Of a stretch of 64,000 nt of DNA, positions 1 through 9,151 are shown piece by piece; the stretch's first letter is position 1, and each line of letters opens with the position of its first letter. Source of the stretch: Paenilisteria newyorkensis (lineage in GTDB: Bacteria; Bacillota; Bacilli; Lactobacillales; Listeriaceae); the NCBI RefSeq assembly GCF_000766145.1, contig NZ_JNFB01000012.1, forward strand, positions 310,001 to 374,000, written 5' to 3'. The position numbers and the translations under genes were made by a program. The notes under the pieces are model-generated. The model ran no database searches and was not told where the DNA came from. It saw only the letters and a program-made list of their open reading frames with translations.

Positions 1-270
1 AAAATAAGTGATGAGGTAGAGGATGATTCCGATGTGCAGGACAATCGAAAAAGGGACGCAGAATTTGAATTTCCATTTATGCGTTTTGTGGTGAAAGGTG
101 TGCATACCGAGCCAGGAGCCAATACCACCGCCGAGAAAGGCAACGAGCAAAAGTGTCGCTTCTGGAATGCGCCATTGGTGTTTGACGGCTTTATTTTTGT
201 CGATAGCCATGGTTGCAAAGCCAATGATGTTCATCATTAAGTAATACGCCGAGGCGAGTAAAATAAGCAT
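1..270 (-). CDS. DUF1294 family small membrane protein (partial)
   Basis: Reading leftwards from 270 gives 90 codons without a stop before the window edge, so the C-terminus is cut off. The start is ATG behind an AGGAGG. The product begins MLILLASAYYLMMNIIGF, has a central WRIPEATLLLVAFLGGGIG stretch and then HHKTHKWKF. This order (a membrane helix, W-R-I-P-E, a Gly-rich helix, H-K-T-x-K-x-x-F, then another helix) is that of the DUF1294 integral membrane family, whose members are about 90-120 residues, so little should be missing. No biochemical role is known for the family. It diverges from the membrane-protein gene at 370. Confidence 0.8.
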   Translation of the reverse strand, partial: MLILLASAYYLMMNIIGFATMAIDKNKAVKHQWRIPEATLLLVAFLGGGIGSWLGMHTFHHKTHKWKFKFCVPFSIVLHIGIILYLITYF

Positions 271-369
271 AAAATCCTCCTGTTCATTTCAAAAAACATT
301 TTAAAAGTGCCAAATGGATGGCAACACGTTATAATTATAGCATATTAAAAATAAGGGAGGTTTTACAAA

Positions 370-1050
370 ATGATTCGGGATTATGCAACCTTTGTTGGGA
401 TGACGATTGTGCGACCAGTGAGAACAAGTATGCAGGCGGAAAAACAGCGACATGGAGCGTTTGGATTGATACATATGCTTTTATTCGTGTTTGGCCTAAC
501 CCTTCAATATGCGTGGAACATGCGAGACTTAATCTTAAACTCACTTCAAGATTACCCGATACTGCAACGGATTATCGTGACGATTTTTGTTTCATCGGGA
601 CAGGTGATGCTTTATATTTTGGTGATGATGTTGCTAAATGTCACGGTCGTTTGGCTGGCAGTGCGCTATGTTATGGGCATAAAAGAAGTCAGTTTTCTAA
701 AATGTGCGGCAGGTGTCGGCGGGATGATGACGTTTCCGCTCGTTCTAATGATACTTTCGCTACTGGCAACATGGTATATCTCGACGCTTGTTTCTGTATT
801 ATTATGCATTGTCGCTCTGCTATTTTTACCGTTTTCGATGATGTATTTTATCATTGGGCACTACGAGAAATCGCGAGTGGACGTGTATTGGATTAGCCTA
901 CTCGTCTTTGTTTTAGTCGCGTTTATCACGATTGAAGGAATGATTCTGCTCGTCCAAATTTTCACATCGAATATCCACGATTTAACGCAAGAAATTCACC
1001 AAGCCGTCGTCAACTGGCTAGACACGTTGAAATCGAGGCTACGACGCTGA
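370..1050 (+). CDS. polytopic membrane protein of unknown function
   Basis: A 226-residue protein starting at ATG behind GGGAGG. The first 25 residues are polar with several Arg. Five or six hydrophobic segments follow, near residues 31-49, 70-98, 109-130, 135-165 and 172-198, and the C-terminal tail is basic (LDTLKSRLRR). It has no enzyme motif and no signal peptide. The arrangement recalls Yip1/DUF1189-like small membrane proteins of Firmicutes, but that is only a resemblance in layout. It appears to be transcribed alone, because ridA behind it has its own ribosome binding site after a 65 bp gap. Confidence 0.75.
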   Translation: MIRDYATFVGMTIVRPVRTSMQAEKQRHGAFGLIHMLLFVFGLTLQYAWNMRDLILNSLQDYPILQRIIVTIFVSSGQVMLYILVMMLLNVTVVWLAVRYVMGIKEVSFLKCAAGVGGMMTFPLVLMILSLLATWYISTLVSVLLCIVALLFLPFSMMYFIIGHYEKSRVDVYWISLLVFVLVAFITIEGMILLVQIFTSNIHDLTQEIHQAVVNWLDTLKSRLRR

Positions 1051-1115
1051 AAATTGCAAAACTATCTGAATTGGCATACAATACTAACATAAACATAATT
1101 TAGGAGGATTTAAAC

Positions 1116-1493
1116 ATGACAAAAGAAATTATACACACAGATCAAGCACCAAAAGCGTTGGGGCCATATTCCCAAGCGGTGAAAGTAAACGGTTTTATTT
1201 ATGCATCGGGGCAACTTGGTATCGATCCAGCGACGGGCGAAATGGTACAAGGCGTGGAAGCGCAAACGAAGCAAGCATTCGCAAACATCAAAGCGGTGCT
1301 AGAAGCTGGCGGCTCAAGCCTTGATAAAATCGTTAAAACAACGGTACTTTTCAAAGATCTTGGTAATTTTATCGCGGTCAATGAAATTTATGCGTCGTTT
1401 TTCGAAGGAGATTACCCGGCACGTAGCGCTTTTCAGGTGGCTAAATTGCCGAATGACGCGGATATCGAAATCGAAGTAATCGCGGAAGCATAA
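1116..1493 (+). CDS. ridA: RidA family reactive-intermediate deaminase
   Basis: A 125-residue protein of full RidA/YjgF length. It has the N-terminal ALGPYSQAV motif, the middle GQLGIDP segment and the C-terminal PARSAFQVAKLP signature, with the conserved Arg that binds the substrate carboxylate. RidA proteins are cytosolic homotrimers that hydrolyse reactive enamine/imine intermediates (for example 2-aminoacrylate from PLP enzymes) and so protect PLP enzymes. It starts at ATG behind TAGGAGG. A terminator-like hairpin follows at once, so the gene is probably monocistronic. Confidence 0.93.
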   Translation: MTKEIIHTDQAPKALGPYSQAVKVNGFIYASGQLGIDPATGEMVQGVEAQTKQAFANIKAVLEAGGSSLDKIVKTTVLFKDLGNFIAVNEIYASFFEGDYPARSAFQVAKLPNDADIEIEVIAEA

Positions 1494-1501
1494 GATTAGA
1501 A

Positions 1502-1533
1502 AACTGAGCCTCGTAAAAAGGGTTCGGTTTTTT
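1502..1533 (+). terminator. rho-independent terminator after ridA
   Basis: AACTGAGCC pairs (with G-T wobbles) with GGGTTCGGTT across a short A-rich loop, followed by a run of six T. It lies directly after the ridA stop codon. Confidence 0.7.
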
Positions 1534-1559
1534 CAAATTCGAGGATTGGAGTGGAAATC

Positions 1560-2666
1560 ATGATGAAAGCACCATTTAAAGCAGATCAGGTCGGCAGTAT
1601 TTTGAGAACGGAAGCGATTAAACAGGCACGTCTGGACAAGGCAGCGGGCAAAATAAATGACGCGGAACTGCGCGCGATTGAGGACGAAGAAATTAAATAC
1701 ATCGTGGCGAAGCAAAAAGAAGCGGGCTTGAAAGCGGTGACGGATGGCGAGTTCCGCCGCGCTTGGTGGCATTTCGATTTTCTGGAAGGGTTGGATGGCG
1801 TAGAAGGGTACGACGCGCAGGACGGCATTCAGTTCGCTAACGTCCAAACGAAGACACATTCTGTCAAAATTGTAGCTCCGATCCAATTCGGAAATCACCC
1901 GATGCTCGCAGATTATGCGTTTTTACATAGCATTGCGGGAGACGATGCCGTTGCGAAAATGACGATTCCAAGCCCAGCAATGTTGCATTACCGCGGGGAC
2001 ATGGAGTATGCGCCATATTTGGCAGACAACGCGCTGTTCGTTCAAGATTTGGCGAATGCCTACAAACAAGCGATTCAGGCTTTCTACGATGCGGGCTGCC
2101 GTTATTTGCAACTCGACGACACATCTTGGAGTTATTTATGTTCCAATGAGCAGCGGGAAGTCGTTCGTTCGCGCGGTTTTGACCCAGATGCTCTGCAAGA
2201 AACATACAAACATTTAATCAACGAAGCTATCTCCGAAAAACCAGCAGACATGGTGATCACGATGCACATTTGTCGCGGTAATTTCCGCTCGACTTGGATT
2301 GCTTCGGGTGGCTATGAACCCGTTGCCGAAACGCTATTTGGCGGCCTAAACATCGACGGCTTTTTCCTAGAGTATGACAACGATCGTTCCGGCGATTTTG
2401 CCCCGTTGCGCTACGTCAAACGTCCAGATTTGAAAATCATCCTCGGCCTCATCACATCAAAAAATGGCGTTCTAGAAGACCCAGAAGCCATTAAAGCAAG
2501 AATCAAAGAAGCATCCGAGTTCGTCCCACTTTCCCAACTTTGCCTAAGCCCACAATGCGGTTTTGCATCGACAGAAGAAGGAAATATCCTGGCCGAAGAC
2601 GAACAATGGGCAAAATTAGCACACGTTGTAGCGATTGCAAAAGATGTATGGGGCGACGAAGCCTAA
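1560..2666 (+). CDS. MetE C-terminal-like cobalamin-independent methyltransferase (YxjG/YxjH type)
   Basis: A 368-residue protein matching the short, MetE-like family of Firmicutes (YxjG/YxjH), which consists only of the catalytic C-terminal barrel of MetE. Visible marks are the N-terminal FKADQVGSILR, the DGEFRR motif, the zinc-site segments MHICRGNF and CLSPQCGFAS (His/Cys and Cys ligands) and the LQLDDTSW substrate loop. The family is thought to transfer a methyl group to homocysteine or a related thiol; the donor is not settled. I chose the ATG at 1560 (ATG ATG) behind GGATTGGAG rather than the in-frame GTG at 1551. A terminator follows. Confidence 0.85.
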   Translation: MMKAPFKADQVGSILRTEAIKQARLDKAAGKINDAELRAIEDEEIKYIVAKQKEAGLKAVTDGEFRRAWWHFDFLEGLDGVEGYDAQDGIQFANVQTKTHSVKIVAPIQFGNHPMLADYAFLHSIAGDDAVAKMTIPSPAMLHYRGDMEYAPYLADNALFVQDLANAYKQAIQAFYDAGCRYLQLDDTSWSYLCSNEQREVVRSRGFDPDALQETYKHLINEAISEKPADMVITMHICRGNFRSTWIASGGYEPVAETLFGGLNIDGFFLEYDNDRSGDFAPLRYVKRPDLKIILGLITSKNGVLEDPEAIKARIKEASEFVPLSQLCLSPQCGFASTEEGNILAEDEQWAKLAHVVAIAKDVWGDEA

Positions 2667-2696
2667 TAAAATTTATAAAGTCGAAATGCCATAAAA

Positions 2697-2730
2697 AACC
2701 TTGGAATAGCGCGATTATTCCGAGGTTTTC
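2697..2730 (+). terminator. terminator after the MetE-like gene
   Basis: AACCTTGGAATA pairs with TATTCCGAGGTT (one mismatch) around a short loop, then TTTTC. It lies about 30 bp after the stop codon. Confidence 0.75.
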
Positions 2731-2989
2731 TGCTGTCTTCTACTAACCTTATCCGAATTGGGTATTTTCAATAAGGTTACATTATGATAAAATCGAGAAT
2801 GTGTCATGTTTGTTGGTGTTGTTCGAAGTAGAACGAGATACATCACCAATATGTAGGGGAACGAAAGTGAGCCTGTCATCCTTATCAATGCGTGACTTCT
2901 CCTGAAGATGGAGCACATATTAATTTTGGAAAGCAATTTTTACAGATGGAATTTACCGATATACATACTTGCAAAATGGGGAGGAAACA
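2731..2989 (+). promoter_or_regulatory. leader region of the glutamine ABC operon with a 9 bp inverted repeat
   Basis: This 259 bp gap holds TAACCTTAT (2744-2752) paired perfectly with ATAAGGTTA (2771-2779), and just behind it a TATGAT that could serve as a -10. Further down, TTGGTG...CACCAA with an inner GTTC/GAAC forms a second hairpin. The inverted repeats may be an operator or leader structure for the importer genes downstream. I see no recognisable riboswitch. Confidence 0.35.
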
Positions 2990-4423
2990 ATGAAAAAGAC
3001 GAAAATACTATTTTTACTTTTGTCATTTATGGCAGTATTCGCAATGGTTGCAGGTAGTTTTGTACCACAGGCGCAGGCAGCAGAACAGAAAGTGTATGAA
3101 ATCGGGACAGACGAGACGTTTGCTCCGTTTGAATTTCAAAATAAGAAAGGCGAGCTAGTCGGGATCGATATGGACATCCTGAAAGCCATCGCCAAAGATC
3201 AAGATTTTCAGTACAATGTCAAGCCACTCGGTTTTAATGCGGCGGTTCAAGCGCTGACGAGTAACCAAGTGGACGGCGTCATCGCGGGCATGAGTATCAC
3301 TGATGAACGCAAGCAAAAATTCGATTTCTCGGATCCTTATTTTGAATCCGGCATCGTTATGGCCATCAAAAAAGGCGACGATTCGATTAAATCCTATGAA
3401 GACCTACGCGGCAAAAAAGTCGCTGTCAAAACGGGAACGGAAGGCTATGCTTTTGCAGATGCCAATAAAGAAAAATACGGCTACACACTCGTGCCATTCG
3501 ACGATTCTGCGAGCATGTATGCAGACGTTAGAACCGGCAATTCTGTCGCGTGTTTCGATGACTATCCTGTCCTCGCTTACGGCGTCAAACAAGGCAATGG
3601 CCTCGATATCGTCACAGAAAAAGAAAAAGGAAACTCATACGGTTTTGCAGTCAACAAGGGCAAAAACCAAGAACTCCTTGAGAAATTCAACGTTGGGCTA
3701 ACGAACATCAAAGCAAGCGGGGAATACAAAGAAATCATCGATCGGTACATTGGCAGCGACGTAAAGCCCCAATCATTCTGGGATTTACTCATCGAAAGCG
3801 CGCCAGCCTTACTACTCGGTCTTTGGTACACGATTAAATTAACCCTTATTTCGCTCGTTTTCGCAGCGATTCTAGGACTGGTTTTCGGCTTCCTAAAAGT
3901 GAGTCGCAGCAAAGTATTGCGCGGTATTGCAACGGTTTACGTCGACATTTTCCGCGGTATTCCGCTAATCGTTCTGGCCTTCTTCATCTATTTCGGAATT
4001 CCCGAAGCAATGGGCTTTAAGATGGACGCTACCGTCGCCGCCGTCATCACTCTGAGTCTAAACGCGGGGGCTTACATTACCGAAATCATCCGCGGCGGAA
4101 TTCAAGCGGTCGATAAAGGGCAGATGGAGGCAGGCCGTTCCCTTGGCTTACCGTACGGCAAAACGATGATCAAAATTATTCTGCCACAAGCGATTCGCGT
4201 CATGATTCCGTCGTTCATCAATCAATTCGTTATCACTTTGAAAGATACGTCGATCATGAGTGTTATCGGTCTTGTTGAGCTGACACAATCTGGTAAAATA
4301 ATCATCGCGCGTACATTCGAATCGTCTACTATTTGGCTGATCGTTGCAATCATGTACTTGATTGTTATCACTGCCTTGACGAAACTATCGAACGTGATGG
4401 AACGGAGGGTAAACAATGACTAA
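2990..4423 (+). CDS. fused amino-acid ABC importer: substrate-binding domain plus permease (GlnPH type)
   Basis: A 477-residue two-domain importer subunit. Residues 1-30 form a signal peptide ending AQAAEQ. Residues about 33-260 are a periplasmic-type SBP_bac_3 domain ([14 protein letters not shown] start, [18 protein letters not shown] end). Residues about 268-470 are a HisM/GlnP-type permease with five membrane segments and the EAA loop ([17 protein letters not shown]) that docks the ATPase. Such fusions import glutamine or related polar amino acids. The ATG at 2990 has GGGGAGG in front; the upstream in-frame ATG at 2969 has none. Its last 8 bp overlap glnQ, so the two are co-translated. 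In L. monocytogenes the orthologous position carries a glutamine importer. Confidence 0.9.
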   Translation: MKKTKILFLLLSFMAVFAMVAGSFVPQAQAAEQKVYEIGTDETFAPFEFQNKKGELVGIDMDILKAIAKDQDFQYNVKPLGFNAAVQALTSNQVDGVIAGMSITDERKQKFDFSDPYFESGIVMAIKKGDDSIKSYEDLRGKKVAVKTGTEGYAFADANKEKYGYTLVPFDDSASMYADVRTGNSVACFDDYPVLAYGVKQGNGLDIVTEKEKGNSYGFAVNKGKNQELLEKFNVGLTNIKASGEYKEIIDRYIGSDVKPQSFWDLLIESAPALLLGLWYTIKLTLISLVFAAILGLVFGFLKVSRSKVLRGIATVYVDIFRGIPLIVLAFFIYFGIPEAMGFKMDATVAAVITLSLNAGAYITEIIRGGIQAVDKGQMEAGRSLGLPYGKTMIKIILPQAIRVMIPSFINQFVITLKDTSIMSVIGLVELTQSGKIIIARTFESSTIWLIVAIMYLIVITALTKLSNVMERRVNND

Positions 4424-5144
4424 ACTAAAAGTAACCGATTTGAAGAAAAGTTTCGGCACCAATGAAGTTTTAAAAGGAATCAATCTCGAAGTGGCAGAAG
4501 GCGAAGTAGTTTGCGTCATCGGCCCATCTGGTTCCGGGAAAAGTACCTTTTTGCGCTGCATGAATAACCTTGAGGAAATCACAGCAGGCGACGTGATTGT
4601 GGACGACTTCCAAATCACCGATAAAAAAACCGACATCAACAAAGTACGCGAAAATATTGGCATGGTATTCCAGCATTTCAACCTTTTTCCACACATGTCG
4701 GTGTTGAAAAACATCACGCTTGCTCCGACCGAATTACGCAAACAATCCAAAGAAGAAGCGCGTAAAACCGGTCTGGCGCTCTTGCAACGTGTCGGCTTAG
4801 CTGACAAAGCAGATGCGCTACCAAGTCAACTTTCCGGCGGGCAAAAACAGCGTGTCGCGATTGCCCGAGCGCTCGCGATGAATCCTGATATCATGCTTTT
4901 CGATGAGCCAACTTCCGCACTCGATCCAGAAATGGTCGGTGAAGTTTTGGGCGTTATGAAGGATTTGGCGAAAGAAGGCATGACGATGATGGTTGTCACG
5001 CATGAAATGGGCTTCGCAAAAGAAGTTGGTGACCGCGTTATATTCATGGACGGCGGTTATATCGTCGAAGAAGGCACGCCAGAGCAAGTGTTTGACGCGC
5101 CACAACATGAACGTACGATTAGCTTTTTAGAAAAGGTATTATAA
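4416..5144 (+). CDS. glnQ: amino-acid ABC importer ATP-binding protein (GlnQ type)
   Basis: A 242-residue polar-amino-acid ATPase with Walker [10 protein letters not shown], the Q-loop in [16 protein letters not shown], signature [16 protein letters not shown], Walker B IMLFDEP, the D-loop SALDPE and the switch His in VTHEMGFA. It energises the permease encoded by the overlapping upstream gene. [10 protein letters not shown] is typical of the PAAT/GlnQ class, and the length is standard. The gene is followed by a hairpin terminator that closes the two-gene operon. Confidence 0.93.
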   Translation: MTKLKVTDLKKSFGTNEVLKGINLEVAEGEVVCVIGPSGSGKSTFLRCMNNLEEITAGDVIVDDFQITDKKTDINKVRENIGMVFQHFNLFPHMSVLKNITLAPTELRKQSKEEARKTGLALLQRVGLADKADALPSQLSGGQKQRVAIARALAMNPDIMLFDEPTSALDPEMVGEVLGVMKDLAKEGMTMMVVTHEMGFAKEVGDRVIFMDGGYIVEEGTPEQVFDAPQHERTISFLEKVL

Positions 5145-5150
5145 GCTTGA

Positions 5151-5187
5151 AAATCATGTCTCGATACAGCGGGGCATGGTTTTTTTT
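5151..5187 (+). terminator. terminator after glnQ
   Basis: AAATCATGTCTC pairs with GGGGCATGGTTT using wobble pairs, followed by a run of eight T. Confidence 0.6.
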
Positions 5188-5262
5188 CGCGAAATTTTGG
5201 CATTGGCGCGGATTTTTTGATATGATGCAGTAAAAGTAGGACGGGATAGGTGAAGGAAGACG

Positions 5263-5940
5263 ATGAAACAAATTTTAGTAGTAGATGATGATCGGAATAT
5301 TCGCCAATTGGTGGGGCTTTGCTTACGCGCGGAAGGGTTCCACGTATTGGAGGCGGGGGACGGTTCGGAAGCGGCGACGATGGTCGAAAAGCAGCAAGTC
5401 CATCTGGCGGTAATCGATATTATGATGCCCAACATGGACGGTTTCGATCTGTGCCAAAAACTGCATACGAATTATCCAGATATCCCTGTCATCATGCTGA
5501 CCGCCAAAGACGCGCTCGCCGATAAAGCACGCGGATTTGAGGTCGGGACCGATGATTATATCACGAAACCATTCGAACCCCAAGAACTCGTTTTTCGGAT
5601 TCGCGCTTTGTTACGGCGTTCCAACCAATCAAGCGAAGTGAAAATTAAGATTGGCAACATTTCTATCGACCAAAAAAGCTACGGCATCACGATTGGCAAT
5701 CGCGAAAGAATGATTCCGGTCAAAGAGTTCGAGCTACTTTACCAACTTGCGAGCTATCCAGGGCGTATTTTCACGCGGGAAGAACTGCTAGAACGGATTT
5801 GGCAACGAGATTACGATGGCAGTGACCGCACGATAGATGTGCACATTAAGCGGTTACGAGACCATTTTGACGAAGAAAAAGACGGCATTCGAATCACAAC
5901 GGTGCGCGGTGTCGGCTACAAATTGGAGGAGATAACATGA
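5263..5940 (+). CDS. hssR: OmpR-family response regulator, HssR-like (heme stress)
   Basis: A 225-residue regulator. The receiver domain (1-118) has the acidic pair DDD near residue 9, phospho-acceptor Asp in VIDIMMPNMDGFDLC and Lys in YITKPFEP. A winged-helix domain (130-222) ends in the typical TIDVHIKRLRDHF and RTTVRGVGYKLEE pattern. The IDIMMPNMDGF / VIMLTAKDALADKARGF / GTDDYITKPFE run closely resembles staphylococcal HssR. The four-gene context (regulator, kinase, FtsX-type permease, ATPase) is the hssRS-hrtBA arrangement, so the likely role is to switch on heme efflux. It overlaps the kinase gene by 4 bp. The assignment to heme is by similarity and context. Confidence 0.8.
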   Translation: MKQILVVDDDRNIRQLVGLCLRAEGFHVLEAGDGSEAATMVEKQQVHLAVIDIMMPNMDGFDLCQKLHTNYPDIPVIMLTAKDALADKARGFEVGTDDYITKPFEPQELVFRIRALLRRSNQSSEVKIKIGNISIDQKSYGITIGNRERMIPVKEFELLYQLASYPGRIFTREELLERIWQRDYDGSDRTIDVHIKRLRDHFDEEKDGIRITTVRGVGYKLEEIT

Positions 5941-7364
5941 AGTCGCTATACACGCGAATCGTCATCACGATGCTTGTCGTCATTCTTTCCAGCAGCTTAC
6001 TGGGCTTCTTTTTCGCGAATATTTACTATCAAGTGAAGCTAAAACCGTTCAACGACGAGAAAATAACGGAGATGGCAAAAGCGGTGCAAAAGTTCTATCA
6101 AACGAATGAGTCGGTGCCCCTAGACAGCTACCTTGAGAACGTTGGCACGCTTGGCTACGAGTTATATCTCACAGATGGTGACGGGAACTCTCGTTATTTT
6201 GGCGGGGAATTCCGCGAAACGTATTTGCCGGAGAAAACGGTGCAACAGGTGCTGGCCGGTGAAACATATCACGGCATCGATACATTTCAGACAGGCCTTT
6301 TTATCACGGGATTTTTCGATAATGATGTTCGAAATACGATTGGTGTACCGGTCGAATCAGATGGGAAAACGATGGCGCTGTTTTTACGGCAAGACCCAGA
6401 ACGGCAATTTGGCGAGTTGCGAATCTTTTTTGCGATGATTCTAACGTTTACATCGATTATCAGCATTTTGCTCGTGCTTATTAGCGGGCGGTACATCGTG
6501 AACCCGATTGTGAAACTGACGAACGCGACGAAGCAGATTCGTAAGGGGAACTATGATGTGGGCTTACAAGTGCGGCGTAAAGACGAGATTGGCCAGCTCG
6601 CCGATTCCTTTGCAAAAATGGCTGGGGAACTGGAAAAATCGGAGGCTGCGCGCCAAGAGTTCGTGGCCAATGTCTCGCATGAACTGCAATCACCACTTAC
6701 ATCGATGCAAGGCTTCGCGACATTGCTAGGCTCAGAAACGCTGACTGCCACAGAACGAGCCGAATATTTAGCCGTTTTATCAGAGGAAACGAAGCGCTTA
6801 TCATCCTTGACGAAGCAACTGCTAACCCTCGCGTCACTAGATCAAGAAGCCGAATTGCGCAAAAAAGACGTGTTCCAATTGGAAACGCAGTGGCGACAAC
6901 TATTGCAAATGACGGAATGGAGCTGGCGTGCCAAGGAGTTGACGATGGACATGGAGCTAGCAGAGGTAACCTACACCGGCGACGCGGAATTGCTATATCA
7001 AGTTTGGTCGAATCTGCTGACGAACGCGATCAAGTTTACACCAAAAGGAGGCACCATCCGGATTCGACTGCATGAAACAGCCAGCGAGGTACGTGTGGAA
7101 GTCGAGGATAGCGGCATCGGAATAAGCGACGCAGAAATCCCGAACATTTTCCGTCGATTTTATAAAGCCAATCAAAGTCGGTCGCGCGAAGAAGGATCTA
7201 GCGGTCTCGGCCTATCCATTAGCAAAAAAATTATCGACCTGCACCACGGCACCATTTTTGTCGAAAGCAAACTAGGAAAAGGCACAACATTCACCGTGAC
7301 GCTTCCGAAAACTAAATTTGTAAAATCCGATTCACATTCCGTTTACAAAACTCCTCTAAACTAA
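5937..7364 (+). CDS. hssS: membrane sensor histidine kinase, HssS-like
   Basis: A 475-residue kinase. It has one N-terminal membrane helix (about 7-28), an extracytoplasmic domain of about 130 residues, a second helix (about 160-182), a HAMP linker (IVNPIVKLTNATKQI), a HisKA box with phospho-His in ANVSHELQSPLTS, and a HATPase domain with N-box NLLTNAIKFTP, DSGIGI and GSSGLGLSISK. HELQSPLT, rather than HELRTPLT, is also the form seen in HssS. It is translationally coupled to the regulator gene. Its last codons form one arm of a hairpin that covers the ribosome binding site of the permease gene, so its translation may affect the pump. Confidence 0.8.
   Translation: MKSLYTRIVITMLVVILSSSLLGFFFANIYYQVKLKPFNDEKITEMAKAVQKFYQTNESVPLDSYLENVGTLGYELYLTDGDGNSRYFGGEFRETYLPEKTVQQVLAGETYHGIDTFQTGLFITGFFDNDVRNTIGVPVESDGKTMALFLRQDPERQFGELRIFFAMILTFTSIISILLVLISGRYIVNPIVKLTNATKQIRKGNYDVGLQVRRKDEIGQLADSFAKMAGELEKSEAARQEFVANVSHELQSPLTSMQGFATLLGSETLTATERAEYLAVLSEETKRLSSLTKQLLTLASLDQEAELRKKDVFQLETQWRQLLQMTEWSWRAKELTMDMELAEVTYTGDAELLYQVWSNLLTNAIKFTPKGGTIRIRLHETASEVRVEVEDSGIGISDAEIPNIFRRFYKANQSRSREEGSSGLGLSISKKIIDLHHGTIFVESKLGKGTTFTVTLPKTKFVKSDSHSVYKTPLN
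7330..7349 (+). promoter_or_regulatory. candidate HssR direct-repeat box at the end of hssS
   Basis: ATTCACATT, two bases, then GTTTACAAA. The staphylococcal HssR site is two GTTCATATT repeats spaced by two bases. By eye the first copy matches at 7 of 9 and the second at 5 of 9, with the right spacing and position ahead of the pump genes. This is a weak match, supported mainly by location. Confidence 0.35.
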
Positions 7365-7387
7365 GTGTAAGATCTTATAGAGGAGTT
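7349..7387 (+). promoter_or_regulatory. hairpin sequestering the hrtB ribosome binding site
   Basis: AACTCCTCTA (7349-7358) is perfectly complementary to TAGAGGAGTT (7378-7387). The right arm contains the GAGGAG that serves the ATG at 7395. The left arm lies in the last codons of hssS, so ribosomes finishing hssS would melt the stem. Confidence 0.65.
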
Positions 7388-7394
7388 GGACGGA

Positions 7395-8483
7395 ATGTTT
7401 TTGGCATTAAGAGAATTGAAACACGCAAAACTACGCTATTTTTTAATAGGACTCATCATGGTGTTGATCGCTTGGCTTGTTTTGTTTGTCACGGGTTTAG
7501 CAAATGGGCTCGCAAACGATAACGGAGCCGCGATTTCATCGAACCAAGCAACTTATTATGTATTGCAAAAAGACTCGGATAACCGCTTAACGAGGTCGAA
7601 TTTGACCGCGACAGAGACGGAAGGAATCGCGAAACAAGTCGGGAAATCGGCTAGTACGAATCTCGGCGTACAAATGGGGACGGTCACGCCACCCGCAAAA
7701 GACAAGAAAACAGACATTACTTATTTTGGCATCGATAAGAATAGCTTCATGAAACCAGAAATCACAGAAGGAACAGCGCCTCAGAGCAAAAATGAGGTGA
7801 TAGCGGATATTTCATTGAAAGAATCCGGTTACAAGCTGAAAAGTGAGATTAAAGACAGCGCAACAGGAAACATATTCACCATCACGGCGTTTACGAAAAA
7901 CAATACATTCAGCCATTCACCGGTTATTTTCGTCGATTGGGACGCTTGGAAACTGATTCACCAAACAAATCAAGCGGCGCAAGGCGAATATACAGCAGTC
8001 GCGCTCAACGTTTCAGAAAGTAAAGCCGAGAGTTTATCGCTCGGAAAACTAGAACTTGCATCGAGCAAAGAGGTACTTCAAGGCATTCCAGGATATTCCG
8101 AAGAGCAAGGCTCGCTACTCATGATGATCGCGTTTTTATTCGTCATCGCCGCCTTTGTTCTAGCCGCCTTTTTCTACGTCATCACGATTCAAAAAATCAA
8201 CCAATTTGGCGTTTTAAAAGCTGTCGGAGCGAGAACCGCCTATCTTGGACGCAGCATCGTGAGCCAAGTCATTTTTCTATCGGTTGTAAGCTTGCTCATT
8301 GGTAACGCCCTAACATTTGGGCTCGCAGCGATTTTACCAGCCAGCATGCCGTTCACACTCAGCCCACTACTCGCCATCGGTTGCTCGGTCCTATTCCTTG
8401 TCGTAGCCGTAGCTGGATCGATGTTATCACTCTACCGCGTGGCTAAAGTAGACGCACTAGAAGCAATTGGGAGGGCAATCTAA
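7395..8483 (+). CDS. hrtB: FtsX/MacB-type ABC permease, HrtB-like heme exporter subunit
   Basis: A 362-residue permease starting MFLALRELKHAKLRYFLIG, with a first membrane helix at about 13-36, a large extracytoplasmic domain (40-250) and three C-terminal helices (about 250-275, 297-322, 330-350) ending in VDALEAIGRAI. The layout and the segment VLAAFFYVITIQKINQFGVLKAVG match the HrtB branch of FtsX-like permeases. With the ATPase behind it, the complex would pump heme or similar hydrophobic toxic molecules out of the membrane. The ATG at 7395 is preceded by GAGGAGTT; the in-frame TTG at 7386 lies inside that motif. Its stop overlaps the ATPase start. Confidence 0.8.
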   Translation: MFLALRELKHAKLRYFLIGLIMVLIAWLVLFVTGLANGLANDNGAAISSNQATYYVLQKDSDNRLTRSNLTATETEGIAKQVGKSASTNLGVQMGTVTPPAKDKKTDITYFGIDKNSFMKPEITEGTAPQSKNEVIADISLKESGYKLKSEIKDSATGNIFTITAFTKNNTFSHSPVIFVDWDAWKLIHQTNQAAQGEYTAVALNVSESKAESLSLGKLELASSKEVLQGIPGYSEEQGSLLMMIAFLFVIAAFVLAAFFYVITIQKINQFGVLKAVGARTAYLGRSIVSQVIFLSVVSLLIGNALTFGLAAILPASMPFTLSPLLAIGCSVLFLVVAVAGSMLSLYRVAKVDALEAIGRAI

Positions 8484-9151
8484 TGACATTAACGATGAAA
8501 AATATTTCAAAAAGTTATCAAGACGGAGATCAGATTGTAGAAGTTTTGAAAAATGTATCTCTGGAAGTCGCACAAGGAGAATTCGTCGCGATTGTCGGTC
8601 CATCGGGTGCTGGGAAAAGTACGTTTCTATCCATTGCCGGCGCGCTATTATCACCGACAGCAGGAGAAATCACGATTGGTGGCGTAGAACTAAGCGATCT
8701 TTCCAACAAAGCGCTGACAGAAATTCGGCTTGAAAAAGTCGGTTTTATCTTCCAAGGCGCGAACTTGATTCCTTATTTAAACGTCCGCGACCAACTCTTA
8801 CTCATTGCCGAGTTAGCGGGTCATCGAGGTAGCGAGGCGAAGCAGAAAGCCGACACATTGCTCCGCGATTTAGGACTAACGGCTCGCCAACATAATTACC
8901 CGGAAAGCTTATCGGGTGGTGAAAAACAGCGTGTCGCAATTGCCAGATCGCTAATGAATAATCCGGATGTAATTTTGGCCGACGAACCGACAGCCAGTCT
9001 AGATGCGAATCGAGGACACAAAGTGGTACAAATGATCGCCGAAGAAGTGAAGCGCAACAACAAAGCAGCCATTATGGTAACGCATGACGAACGCGTACTG
9101 GACTTAGTTGACCGCGTAGTAAGAATAGAAGACGGCCATCTAAAAGGCTAG
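8483..9151 (+). CDS. hrtA: ABC ATPase, HrtA-like
   Basis: A 222-residue LolD/MacB-class ATPase with Walker A GPSGAGKST, Q-loop GFIFQGANLIPYL, signature [15 protein letters not shown], Walker B ILADEPTASLD and switch region MVTHDERVLDLVDR. The length and sequence pattern fit HrtA, which drives HrtB. The gene follows the permease directly (TAATGA overlap) behind GGAGGG. A hairpin ends the four-gene cassette. Confidence 0.85.
   Translation: MTLTMKNISKSYQDGDQIVEVLKNVSLEVAQGEFVAIVGPSGAGKSTFLSIAGALLSPTAGEITIGGVELSDLSNKALTEIRLEKVGFIFQGANLIPYLNVRDQLLLIAELAGHRGSEAKQKADTLLRDLGLTARQHNYPESLSGGEKQRVAIARSLMNNPDVILADEPTASLDANRGHKVVQMIAEEVKRNNKAAIMVTHDERVLDLVDRVVRIEDGHLKG

Noticed and set aside
318-896. 192-codon frame on the plus strand overlapping the membrane protein gene
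   Set aside because: It lies out of frame over the gene at 370-1050, has no ribosome site, and has an irregular composition with many Cys and Asp; the other frame gives clean membrane helices.
2715-2936. 73-codon minus-strand frame upstream of the glutamine importer
   Set aside because: It has no ribosome site, spans a terminator and inverted repeats, and has no protein-like pattern.
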